Below, one piece after another: positions 1 through 5,915 of a stretch of 5,966 nucleotides of DNA. The stretch lies in the NCBI GenBank assembly GCA_003140655.1, contig PLKR01000465.1, positions 1-5,966 of the forward strand, written 5' to 3'. Within the stretch, counting starts at the first letter, position 1, and every line of letters starts with the position of its first letter. The stretch comes from Acidobacteriaceae bacterium (GTDB lineage: Bacteria > Acidobacteriota > Terriglobia > Terriglobales > Acidobacteriaceae). A program made the position numbers and the translations under genes. The notes below the pieces were generated by a model. The model saw only the letters and a program-made list of their open reading frames with translations. It did not search any database and was not told where the DNA came from.

Positions 1-699
1 GACGAGCAGACCGTGCAAGACTGCAAGGGGCGGAGGTGGATCACCGGGTACTTCCACATCTACGGGAAGGACCATGCCCACGCCACCGGCAGACATGAAG
101 CTCTTTCCGAAAACACCTCCTGTGATGGCGCAGCTTCCAACAGCCAGAACACGCTTCGGATCCGGCATCGCTTCATAGGTCTTCATCAGCGGCCCCCGCA
201 TGTTCTCACTCACTGGCCCGACTACGAGCAAGACATCAGCGGTCCGCGGAGTAGCCGTCAAAAAGATGCCCAGTCGGTGCATGTTGTACAGCGGATTGTT
301 CAATTGCTTAACCTCATGCAGGCAGGCTCCGCAATCTCCTGCGTCCACGACCATGACGTGGAGCGACTGACTAAAGGCCGTCTCCAACCGGTCGTAGTCC
401 TTTCTTAGGGCAGGTGTCTGCGCCCATTCATAACTCGCGTCCCAGCTGAGCAGATTCGAACTGCCAAAGTGGCAGCGCTGGCACCACACACAAGTCCTGA
501 GATCTACGGTCGCAATATTCTCGCTGGCCGTGATCGCACGTACGGGACAGTTTGACGCAGCTTGGGATGCTTGCTCTTCGGAAGCAAAGGTTGTTGGTAA
601 GGGCCGTCCCGGTGAAACGCCCGCGGCTGTTTCGGGCGCTTCAGGATACCGCGTCGTCTGAATGCCTCTTCGTATTCCGTACCAGAACCACGAGCTCAT
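1..699 (-). CDS. hyfI: NuoB-like small subunit (HyfI/HycG family) with N-terminal half-ferredoxin domain, partial at 3' end
   Basis: Iron-sulfur small subunit of a hydrogenase-4/complex I-like complex, expected to pass electrons on the cytoplasmic face beside the HyfG-like subunit. The frame runs open from the ATG at 699 for 233 codons to the window edge, so the C-terminus is missing. AGGAG at 712-708 overlaps the hyfG stop and lies 8 nt before this ATG. Residues about 50-80 resemble half of a 2[4Fe-4S] ferredoxin: Cys51-Pro52, then Cys70, Cys73 and Cys76, which together make one complete cluster site. Residues about 113-233 are the NuoB/HycG core: Cys123-x2-Cys126, SCAITGG with Cys190, and DVEVPGDPPPP. 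In HycG and NuoB the last motif is PGCPP, so the fourth proximal-cluster ligand is Asp220 here. The family assignment is firm. Redox activity, partner and acceptor are unknown. The symbol is by homology and does not imply hydrogen chemistry. Confidence 0.9.
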   Translation of the reverse strand, partial: MSSWFWYGIRRGIQTTRYPEAPETAAGVSPGRPLPTTFASEEQASQAASNCPVRAITASENIATVDLRTCVWCQRCHFGSSNLLSWDASYEWAQTPALRKDYDRLETAFSQSLHVMVVDAGDCGACLHEVKQLNNPLYNMHRLGIFLTATPRTADVLLVVGPVSENMRGPLMKTYEAMPDPKRVLAVGSCAITGGVFGKSFMSAGGVGMVLPVDVEVPGDPPPPLAVLHGLLV

Positions 700-710
700 C
701 GATTCTGCTC

Positions 711-2351
711 CTAACGATCACACTCCGTCGCAGACAAACCAAAGGTCGCCAAAATGATGGGGAAATCCTGAAACGCAAAGTCCTCCACCGCCACGTGAAG
801 GCCCAGCCAATTTCGGAAAGACGGAGACAAGATCCGGTAGCGCTCCACCCTGTGTTCGCGGTCCAGTCTTATCCAATGCACCGCGGCGCCGATTGGTGCC
901 TCAACCCATCCCGATGCCATGCCTGCATCAGCCTGCGCGACTGGCGCGCGAGTCTCGCCGGGTTCCAACGACTCGACTACTTGGCGAATCAGGCCGGCGG
1001 ATTGTTGAGCCTCGGAGAAGAGCACGCGTAATCGGGCAAGTCCATCGCCTTCTGTTTCGCAAGGCACCTCGAAACGGTAGCGTTCGTAACCGGAATAGGG
1101 ACAAGCGCGGCGCAAGTCATGAGCGAGACCGGATGCGCGCCCCAGAGGGCCGACTAGATCCAGGTCGCGAGCGCTGTCCGGGCTGATTATGCCGACATCT
1201 TCGAGGCGGTCGAGGAAACTGCTGCTGTATCGGAGGCGCTCCTCCAGTTTCCGCAGTTGGCTCGAAGCGTTGTCGACGGCCCCTAAGAGTGTGCGGCAGT
1301 TCTGCGCATCGAAATCGCGTCGCAGTCCTCCAGGGGTGTTCAATCCGAACAGATACCGATGCCCGGCAAATGCGCACGAGGCGCGCAAGAGGTGTTCCTC
1401 GACGATGCCGGCGTGAGCCTCGGAGACATTGAGGGCTGTAGACTGGCAAATGGCAGCGATCGCTCCCGCGTGATGCCGCAGGCGCTCTAGCTCAGCCAGT
1501 GCCACTCGCAAGCCACGGGCGCGTTCCGGAACCTGCTGCTGGAAGATCTTCTCCACTGCTTGGCAGTAGGCGAGCGAATGGGCGAACGCGGACTTTGCCG
1601 AGAAGCGTTCGGATAGCAACAACGCATCGAGAACCGATTTTCCCTCCGCGATCTTCTCGACAGCCCGGTAGTTATAAAACAGCCGCGGTACAGCCCGGAT
1701 CACGTCTTCGCCTACGGTCTCCAGCAGGAAATGAACGGACTCTCCGATGCCTCCCTCGTAGACGGGTCCGACTGGCATGGCGAAAGCACCGGGATCCTGA
1801 ACCACCAGCACCGGATGCCAGTCTTCTTTGGGCCGCTTCTTGAGATGAGTCTGTCCGGCATCGAATGCCTTGCGCATGGGAGCCAGTCCTTCTTGCCAGA
1901 CTTGATCATGGAGGATGAAGTCTCCTAGCCGGGGATGCTCTTCAAACTCCAGGCCGAACAGATCCTCGGCCTCACGCTCGTACCAGTCGGCAGCGTGAAT
2001 CTGCGCGCTGATACTCGGTACGGTTTTCGTCGCCAGTGGTAGACGCAGAATGAAATGAATCCAGCTCTCGCCGTGAATCAGGAAAACGTAACGCAGTATC
2101 CATTCTTCGCGCTCCTCGACAATCAGCCCTCCGAAAGAACAACCGGCGTCCCCAAACAGAAATTGCGCTAACGAGGGCAACGCTTCGGGCTGAGTCAGAA
2201 TGAATGCAAGGTCAAATCGGCTCTCTTCATTCGCCGAAGGTGAGACCGCCGAGGAAAAATGTTTCTCGATTGCAGCCGCCAGGCTCTTGGCGTCATAGCT
2301 TTGCGGGTTGATGTTCTCGGCGTTCGCGGTCGAGGAGTCAGCGAGTCTCAT
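711..2351 (-). CDS. hyfG: NuoCD-like large subunit (HyfG/HycE family) lacking all Ni-Fe ligands
   Basis: Large subunit of the peripheral arm, 546 residues, close to E. coli HycE/HyfG in size. Residues about 20-175 form a NuoC-like domain with the hallmark WYEREAEDLFGLEFEEHP (123-140). From about 185 on it is NuoD/HycE-like: PVGPVYEGG (193-201), FYNYRAVEKIAEG (225-237), SERFSAKSAFAHS (247-259), VPERA (274-278) and GPLGRASGLAHDLR (401-414). Against remembered E. coli HycE, the first Ni-Fe motif CGIC is SAKS (Ser251, Ser254). The second, DPCYSC, is GLSATE (Ser540, Glu543). The protein ends at DR, as NuoD does, without the extension that HycI-type proteases remove. It therefore should not bind Ni-Fe or make H2. 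The start ATG directly follows the hyfF stop, with AGGGGG 7 nt upstream. Best read as an Ehr-type large subunit; the substrate or acceptor is unknown. Confidence 0.93.
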   Translation of the reverse strand: MRLADSSTANAENINPQSYDAKSLAAAIEKHFSSAVSPSANEESRFDLAFILTQPEALPSLAQFLFGDAGCSFGGLIVEEREEWILRYVFLIHGESWIHFILRLPLATKTVPSISAQIHAADWYEREAEDLFGLEFEEHPRLGDFILHDQVWQEGLAPMRKAFDAGQTHLKKRPKEDWHPVLVVQDPGAFAMPVGPVYEGGIGESVHFLLETVGEDVIRAVPRLFYNYRAVEKIAEGKSVLDALLLSERFSAKSAFAHSLAYCQAVEKIFQQQVPERARGLRVALAELERLRHHAGAIAAICQSTALNVSEAHAGIVEEHLLRASCAFAGHRYLFGLNTPGGLRRDFDAQNCRTLLGAVDNASSQLRKLEERLRYSSSFLDRLEDVGIISPDSARDLDLVGPLGRASGLAHDLRRACPYSGYERYRFEVPCETEGDGLARLRVLFSEAQQSAGLIRQVVESLEPGETRAPVAQADAGMASGWVEAPIGAAVHWIRLDREHRVERYRILSPSFRNWLGLHVAVEDFAFQDFPIILATFGLSATECDR

Positions 2352-3794
2352 TCATCGGCCCCCTAATTGTTGTGCCGCGAGTTGCAGCAAATTGTGAATC
2401 GGCGCAGGAACGTACACCCCCAGCAACACCACTGGCACAGCAGCAGCCCACACCGTGAAGCGGCAGCTTGCGGGCAGTACTCCAGTCGAAACGTGCGCCG
2501 CGGGTTTGCCCATCACCATACGGTTGACGTGCGACAGAATGGCCACGAAGGCGATGACGATCAGAACACCGAGCACGGCAACCACAACTTTGTGCCCAGC
2601 TTGAACTCCGGCGGAGAGGATGGAAAGCTCGCTCAAGAAAATCGGAAATGGAGGAGCGCCAGCGATGGCCAGTGAAGAGAGCAACAAGGCCCCGCCGGAG
2701 AAAGGCGAGACTCGGAAGAGGCCACGCACTGATGCGATCTCGCGGGTGCTCAGGATCAGCAGCATGGCTCCAGCGACATAGAAGCAAAGCGACTTGGTGA
2801 TGGCATGATTGAGGATTTGAGAGACCGCTCCAAAGTCCGCCGCTTGGGTCGCCATGCCCGCCGCAGTCAGGATGATGCCCATATGTTCGACGGTCGAGAA
2901 GGCGAACATACGCTTGTAATCGCGGACCTGGATCAAAAGAAACGCTGCGATTCCGACGGAGACTAGACCCAGTACGATCATCCAGTTGCCCACACGTGCC
3001 GCTGGAGAAGCCAACACAACGGACAGGAACCGCAGAACTACGTAGAGCGGGACCGTTGTCTTCACACCGGAAAGAACGGCGCAGACCGGAGTGGGAGCTT
3101 GGCTATGAGCGTCCGGCAACCAGGTGTGCATCGGCGCAAGTCCTGATTTGGCCCCAAACCCCACGAAGACAAGCAAAAAGGAAAGTTTCAGAAGACTGGG
3201 GTCCATGGAAGCCGCTGCCATGCGCAGGCCTTCCCAAGTCTCCCACGCTCCGCCGGTGGTGGATCGGTACGTCCAAAACAGTAGAAAAAATCCTAGCAAT
3301 GCGATGGGCGCGCCCATAATCGTGAGAACCGCGAACTTCCAGGCCGCTTCCAATGCATTCGAGGTGTTATCGAAGCCAACCAACAGGACGCTGAAGAGTG
3401 TAATGAGTTCAACTGCGACCCACACAAGATTCGGTTCTGCCAGCGACGGAACAGCCAGCAACGCGAAGGCCAGCAAGTTATAGTTTCCGTAAAACCACCA
3501 TAAGCGCCCCGCTTCGTGGCCATGCTGCATGTAACCATGAGCGAAGACTGATGCCAGCGCAAGAACGAAGCTCACCAGTACCAACATGAGAGCACTCAGG
3601 CCATCTGCTTCAAACCAGCCCGGAAGCGCAACGACCCGCGAGTGCTCGATCACTTGAGCGGAAACATACACTGCAAGGGCAAGGCAGGCCGACGTAGACA
3701 CAATCGTGATGGCCGAAGCATAGAGGCGGAGAGGCCGTATAGAACTGAGGAGCGCCGCCAGGAGAGGAAGCGCGAGGATTGCGATCAGCGTCAT
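2352..3794 (-). CDS. hyfF: NuoN/NuoM-like proton-translocating membrane subunit (HyfF/HycC family)
   Basis: Integral membrane subunit of the MrpD/NuoM/NuoN antiporter-like family, 480 residues, hydrophobic throughout with about 14 predicted helices. It is expected to move H+ or Na+ across the cytoplasmic membrane, driven by redox in the peripheral arm. Key polar residues of the half-channels are present: Glu129 in WVAVELITLFSVLLVGF (TM5 glutamate), Lys216 in FGAKSGLAPMHTWLPDAHS (TM7 lysine), Lys245 in LSGVKTTVPLY (TM8), Glu303-His304 in STVEHMGI, Lys334 in NHAITKSLCFY, and Glu389 in PIFLSELS. There is no C-terminal extension of the kind that forms the long lateral helix of NuoL/HyfB, so it matches HyfF/NuoN rather than HyfB. 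The ATG overlaps the hyfE stop by four bases (ATGA), with AGAGGAAG just upstream, a sign of translational coupling. Mycobacterial hycQ is the probable counterpart by order and length. Confidence 0.93.
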   Translation of the reverse strand: MTLIAILALPLLAALLSSIRPLRLYASAITIVSTSACLALAVYVSAQVIEHSRVVALPGWFEADGLSALMLVLVSFVLALASVFAHGYMQHGHEAGRLWWFYGNYNLLAFALLAVPSLAEPNLVWVAVELITLFSVLLVGFDNTSNALEAAWKFAVLTIMGAPIALLGFFLLFWTYRSTTGGAWETWEGLRMAAASMDPSLLKLSFLLVFVGFGAKSGLAPMHTWLPDAHSQAPTPVCAVLSGVKTTVPLYVVLRFLSVVLASPAARVGNWMIVLGLVSVGIAAFLLIQVRDYKRMFAFSTVEHMGIILTAAGMATQAADFGAVSQILNHAITKSLCFYVAGAMLLILSTREIASVRGLFRVSPFSGGALLLSSLAIAGAPPFPIFLSELSILSAGVQAGHKVVVAVLGVLIVIAFVAILSHVNRMVMGKPAAHVSTGVLPASCRFTVWAAAVPVVLLGVYVPAPIHNLLQLAAQQLGGR

Positions 3795-4468
3795 GCAGTC
3801 GCTTCCTCTTTGAGTTCGTCCAACCCCGCAGCCTCAGTAGTCCCGACGGTTTCTCGAATGTTGCGGGTGAGCAATCCGACTACGACTGCGATAAGAACGA
3901 CATCCATAGCTACAGCAAGTTCGGCAATGATCGGAAGCTCAGGCGCAATGGCGACGCCCGCGAAAAAAGCTCCATTTTCCATCGCCAGAATTCCGATGAG
4001 TTGCGGAATCGCCTCCCGGCGCGCCACCAGCGAATACGCGCCAATGAGAATACCCGCCAGGCCGATCGGCAGGTTCACGCGGATCACTGGATCATGCGTC
4101 GTGGCCACAATCGGGCCCATGAGAAACTCAGCAACTATTGTGAGCACGAGTGCCAGCAACAGCGAGGTTGGGATGTTGACCGCCTGGGCGATTTCCCGCC
4201 TCTCATAAAATTCGGCGGGCAGAAGACGCCGCAGGACCCAGGGGATCGCCAGCACCTTGGCAACAATCGTAATCGCTCCAAGTGCCCAGAGATGCACTGA
4301 CGCGCGGCTGTACGCCAGCAAAAAGGAAGAAGCGGCCAGGAGCACAGACTGCGCCACAAAGAACCGCAGAACTCCCTGAACCTGCCGGGTTGCCACCATG
4401 GCGAACGCAGAAATGAGGATCAACCCTGCGCTTAGCGTGTTTAGGGCGTCCGGTATGGACGTCGACAT
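3791..4468 (-). CDS. hyfE: NuoK/MrpC-like small membrane subunit (HyfE family)
   Basis: Membrane subunit of hydrogenase-4-type complexes, 225 residues, near the E. coli HyfE length of about 216. It has about six or seven hydrophobic segments and a polar acidic tail (about 204-225). The C-terminal half resembles NuoK, the part of complex I that links the quinone-side channel to the antiporter subunits. Acidic residues sit inside membrane segments as expected: Glu164 in LAMENGAFFAGV, Glu183 and Asp189 in IIAELAVAMDVVL. Lys71 in ITIVAKVLAIPWVLRR also lies in a hydrophobic stretch. The start follows the hyfC stop by three bases, and GGAGG at 4480-4476 within the end of hyfC lies 7 nt before the ATG. 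It is the usual partner of HyfC and HyfF, and the gene order equals hycD-hycP-hycQ-hycE of mycobacteria. The family is clear; the exact ion is not shown by sequence. Confidence 0.9.
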   Translation of the reverse strand: MSTSIPDALNTLSAGLILISAFAMVATRQVQGVLRFFVAQSVLLAASSFLLAYSRASVHLWALGAITIVAKVLAIPWVLRRLLPAEFYERREIAQAVNIPTSLLLALVLTIVAEFLMGPIVATTHDPVIRVNLPIGLAGILIGAYSLVARREAIPQLIGILAMENGAFFAGVAIAPELPIIAELAVAMDVVLIAVVVGLLTRNIRETVGTTEAAGLDELKEEATA

Positions 4469-4471
4469 CTG

Positions 4472-5425
4472 TTAGCCTCCCGGAAAAATACTTGTCACCA
4501 TGGCTGCGACCGAAATGATGAATGCCGCTCCTAGAAATTCGCTGATCCGGAACAGCCGCAGCTTGGCGAGAGATGTTTCAATCACTACCAACACCAGCGA
4601 GAACAAGAGAATCTTGAAAAGGATTTGTGGAACTGCTGTAAGAACATTAGTAACGGCGTGGCCGTGAGCCAGGCCCCACGGAGCAACCAGTACGTTCAGG
4701 AAGATGCACGTCAGCACGAGGAATTTCATCTCACCGCCCCATTTCATCAGTGCCGCGCCCCGGCCCGAAAACTCCAAACCTTTCGACTCATCGATCATTG
4801 CCAGTTCGAAGTGGCCCGAGGGATTGTCCACGGGAATTCGTCCTCCCTCGGCCAAAATCAGCATAAGAAAAGCAATCAGCAACAGTACATGCGCCGGGGA
4901 GAAAAAGGCGGCAGCGTTCGCCACCCATTTTTGTTGCACGATGTAAGGAATCGTCGATTGCGAGACGAATGAAACTGTGAAGAACACGATCATGAATACC
5001 GGCTCGGCTAAGAAACCGACCATGCGCGTCCGGCTGGCTCCCATCGGTCCGTAAGGATTTCCTGTGTCCACCGCGGCAAGCGCGGCGAAAAATCCAGCGA
5101 GCCCCAGGAAGAAACCTCCGGCTAGCATGTCCCCCATAAACGCGAATACCAGCGGGTAGTCCGTCAGCACCGGAATCAGAATGGTGACAAAGATCGGCAT
5201 CACGAACACCAAATAGGGAGTGACGCGAAAGATCCACGTCGTCTGATCCGATACGATTTGGTCTTTGTGAAAGAGCTTCCAAATATCCCGGTAGGGTTGC
5301 ACGACAGAAGGGCCGCGCTTGCTTTGTACCATTTCCTTCAGGCGTACAAGGACGCCCGCATACAAAGGCGCGAAAAGCAGTACGAAGAGGACCTGAAGTA
5401 AGTTATACCCGATGGCCTCGATCAT
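4472..5425 (-). CDS. hyfC: NuoH-like membrane anchor subunit (HyfC/HycD family)
   Basis: Homologue of NuoH and formate hydrogenlyase HycD/HyfC, which anchors the peripheral arm to the membrane arm. With the ATG at 5425 it has 317 residues, with about eight hydrophobic helices and TAA at 4474-4472. Family motifs: SKRGPSVVQPYRDIWKLFHK (35-54; E. coli HyfC has SRRGPGIWQDYRDIHKLF), AAVDTGNPYGPMGASR (117-132; HyfC has LDTGSPFAGVGASR) and the cytoplasmic acidic loop AEGGRIPVDNPSGHFELAMI (192-211), followed by LEFSGRGAALMKWGGE. The loop carries Glu193, Asp199, Glu207, Asp212 and Glu213, the region that shapes the quinone or coupling site in complex I. In-frame alternatives are ATG at 5431 and TTG at 5443. 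I prefer 5425 because AGGGG ends 8 nt before it. This is the first clear gene of the operon; the upstream HyfB gene seen in many relatives is not there. Confidence 0.92.
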   Translation of the reverse strand: MIEAIGYNLLQVLFVLLFAPLYAGVLVRLKEMVQSKRGPSVVQPYRDIWKLFHKDQIVSDQTTWIFRVTPYLVFVMPIFVTILIPVLTDYPLVFAFMGDMLAGGFFLGLAGFFAALAAVDTGNPYGPMGASRTRMVGFLAEPVFMIVFFTVSFVSQSTIPYIVQQKWVANAAAFFSPAHVLLLIAFLMLILAEGGRIPVDNPSGHFELAMIDESKGLEFSGRGAALMKWGGEMKFLVLTCIFLNVLVAPWGLAHGHAVTNVLTAVPQILFKILLFSLVLVVIETSLAKLRLFRISEFLGAAFIISVAAMVTSIFPGG

Positions 5426-5562
5426 GAGCATGGCCCCTGGCAATCTTCAGAGGCTGAAATAGATGTCGCTGGGAGACGCATTCTCGCGGCCACCCAATCG
5501 GGTAGGGGCTGGTTTGCAGTGAATGCTTGAATCCCTCGGACTTGGTGAGAAACTCCTCCCAT
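5422..5562 (-). CDS. Possible 46-aa small ORF or leader peptide overlapping the hyfC start
   Basis: A short open frame from the ATG at 5562 to TGA at 5424-5422. AGGA lies 7 nt before the ATG (in TAAGGAACCTACG). The TGA overlaps the preferred hyfC ATG as ATGA, the same arrangement as at the hyfE-hyfF junction, so it could couple translation into hyfC. The product begins MGGVSHQVRG and ends EDCQGPCS. It has no hydrophobic segment and no motif I recognise. Against it: third codon positions show little GC preference compared with the hyf genes, and short open frames with a passable RBS arise by chance. It does not look like the hydrophobic end of a HyfB. Confidence 0.28.
   Translation of the reverse strand: MGGVSHQVRGIQAFTANQPLPDWVAARMRLPATSISASEDCQGPCS
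5434..5438 (-). promoter_or_regulatory. Ribosome binding site deciding the hyfC start
   Basis: AGGGG on the minus strand, 8 nt before the ATG at 5425 but only 2 nt before the ATG at 5431 and downstream of the TTG at 5443. This spacing favours 5425. The site lies inside the small ORF that ends on the hyfC start. Confidence 0.5.
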
Positions 5563-5637
5563 CGTAGGTTCCTTACGAACCGAACTGCGGTCCAGGATTT
5601 GAGAGGAGTCATCAGCCGCCAGGAGCGCGGCAGTTTA

Positions 5638-5654
5638 CCCTGGTAACACCAGGG
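5638..5654. repeat. Hairpin CCCTGGT-AAC-ACCAGGG
   Basis: Seven-base perfect arms (5638-5644 and 5648-5654) with a three-base loop. It shares two bases with the neighbouring palindrome at 5653-5674, so the two stems compete at their edges. It is followed downstream (minus strand) by a weaker five-base stem, GCCGC/GCGGC, at 5631-5615. Confidence 0.5.
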
Positions 5655-5674
5655 CGGCAAACTCCATTGCCGCC
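5653..5674. repeat. Perfect palindrome GGCGGCAA-N6-TTGCCGCC
   Basis: Two 8-base arms (5653-5660 and 5667-5674) with loop ACTCCA. No T-run follows on either strand, so it is not an intrinsic terminator. It lies about 230 bases upstream of hyfC and could be a dimeric regulator's operator, the first stem of a structured leader, or a REP-like element. Confidence 0.55.
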
Positions 5675-5677
5675 ATC

Positions 5678-5707
5678 ATTCAAACACAAATGAATCGAAG
5701 ACGGCAA
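5678..5707 (-). promoter_or_regulatory. Weak sigma-70-like promoter candidate for the hyf operon
   Basis: TTGCCG (5707-5702), an 18-base spacer and TTGAAT (5683-5678), each matching four of six consensus bases. Transcription would start near 5671, within or next to the 5653-5674 palindrome. It is the best minus-strand candidate I could see, but it is weak and a chance match is quite possible. Confidence 0.2.
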
Positions 5708-5855
5708 GTGTCGTGCTTGAAACGTTCCATTCGTCGGGCTGAAAAGTTTGTCATTCTTGAGATCGCTACCGGTGGTGCACCGGGCATGCTGCGGCTATAA
5801 ACGCCCCTGAGTTTGCAATGTGGAAAATTTACTGAGCTGGCATGGATCAATCCCG

Positions 5856-5884
5856 TTGACTTAGCTCGCCGTCTTTGCTGTACT
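5856..5884 (+). promoter_or_regulatory. Sigma-70-like promoter candidate for a divergent gene
   Basis: TTGACT (five of six to TTGACA), a 17-base spacer and TGTACT (four of six to TATAAT). Transcription would start near 5891 and read out of the window to the right. It is followed at once by the 5898-5915 hairpin. An ATG at 5951 opens a frame (Met-Thr-Pro-Asp-Lys) to the edge, too short to judge and without a good RBS. Confidence 0.3.
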
Positions 5885-5897
5885 AAACTGTTACCAA

Positions 5898-5915
5898 CGG
5901 TGAAGGAGTTCACCG
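5898..5915 (+). repeat. Hairpin CGGTGAA-GGAG-TTCACCG with Shine-Dalgarno-like loop
   Basis: Seven-base perfect arms around a GGAG loop, so the AAGGAG core sits at the tip of the stem. It lies just downstream of the plus-strand promoter candidate and would be in the 5' leader of that transcript. No start codon with a sensible frame sits 5-10 nt after it, so it may equally be a protein-binding operator. Confidence 0.4.

Noticed and set aside
552..1031. 159-codon plus-strand frame
   Set aside because: Antisense to the small and large subunit genes, Arg/Leu-rich, no recognisable domain.
711..2351. Active [NiFe] hydrogenase large subunit
   Set aside because: The family match is clear but all four Ni-Fe cysteines and the maturation peptide are missing.
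3642..4208. 188-codon plus-strand frame
   Set aside because: It lies antisense over the well-supported hyfE-like and hyfF-like genes and its Ser/Thr/Arg-rich product shows no family features; it is a shadow frame.
4472..5443. TTG at 5443 as the hyfC start
   Set aside because: It would add six residues, but there is no good RBS before it, while AGGGG is well placed for the ATG at 5425.
5403..5660. 85-codon minus-strand frame with TTG start
   Set aside because: It runs past the hyfC start in another frame, has no RBS or motif, and its start lies inside a palindrome.
5653..5674. Intrinsic terminator
   Set aside because: The stem is good but no run of T follows on either strand.
5650..5680. 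Sigma-54 promoter (TGGC...TTTGC on the minus strand)
   Set aside because: The GG and GC elements are 14 or 11 bases apart rather than 10.
5680..5913. 77-codon minus-strand frame with GTG start
   Set aside because: Start is inside the 5898-5915 hairpin, no RBS, basic low-information product; likely chance.
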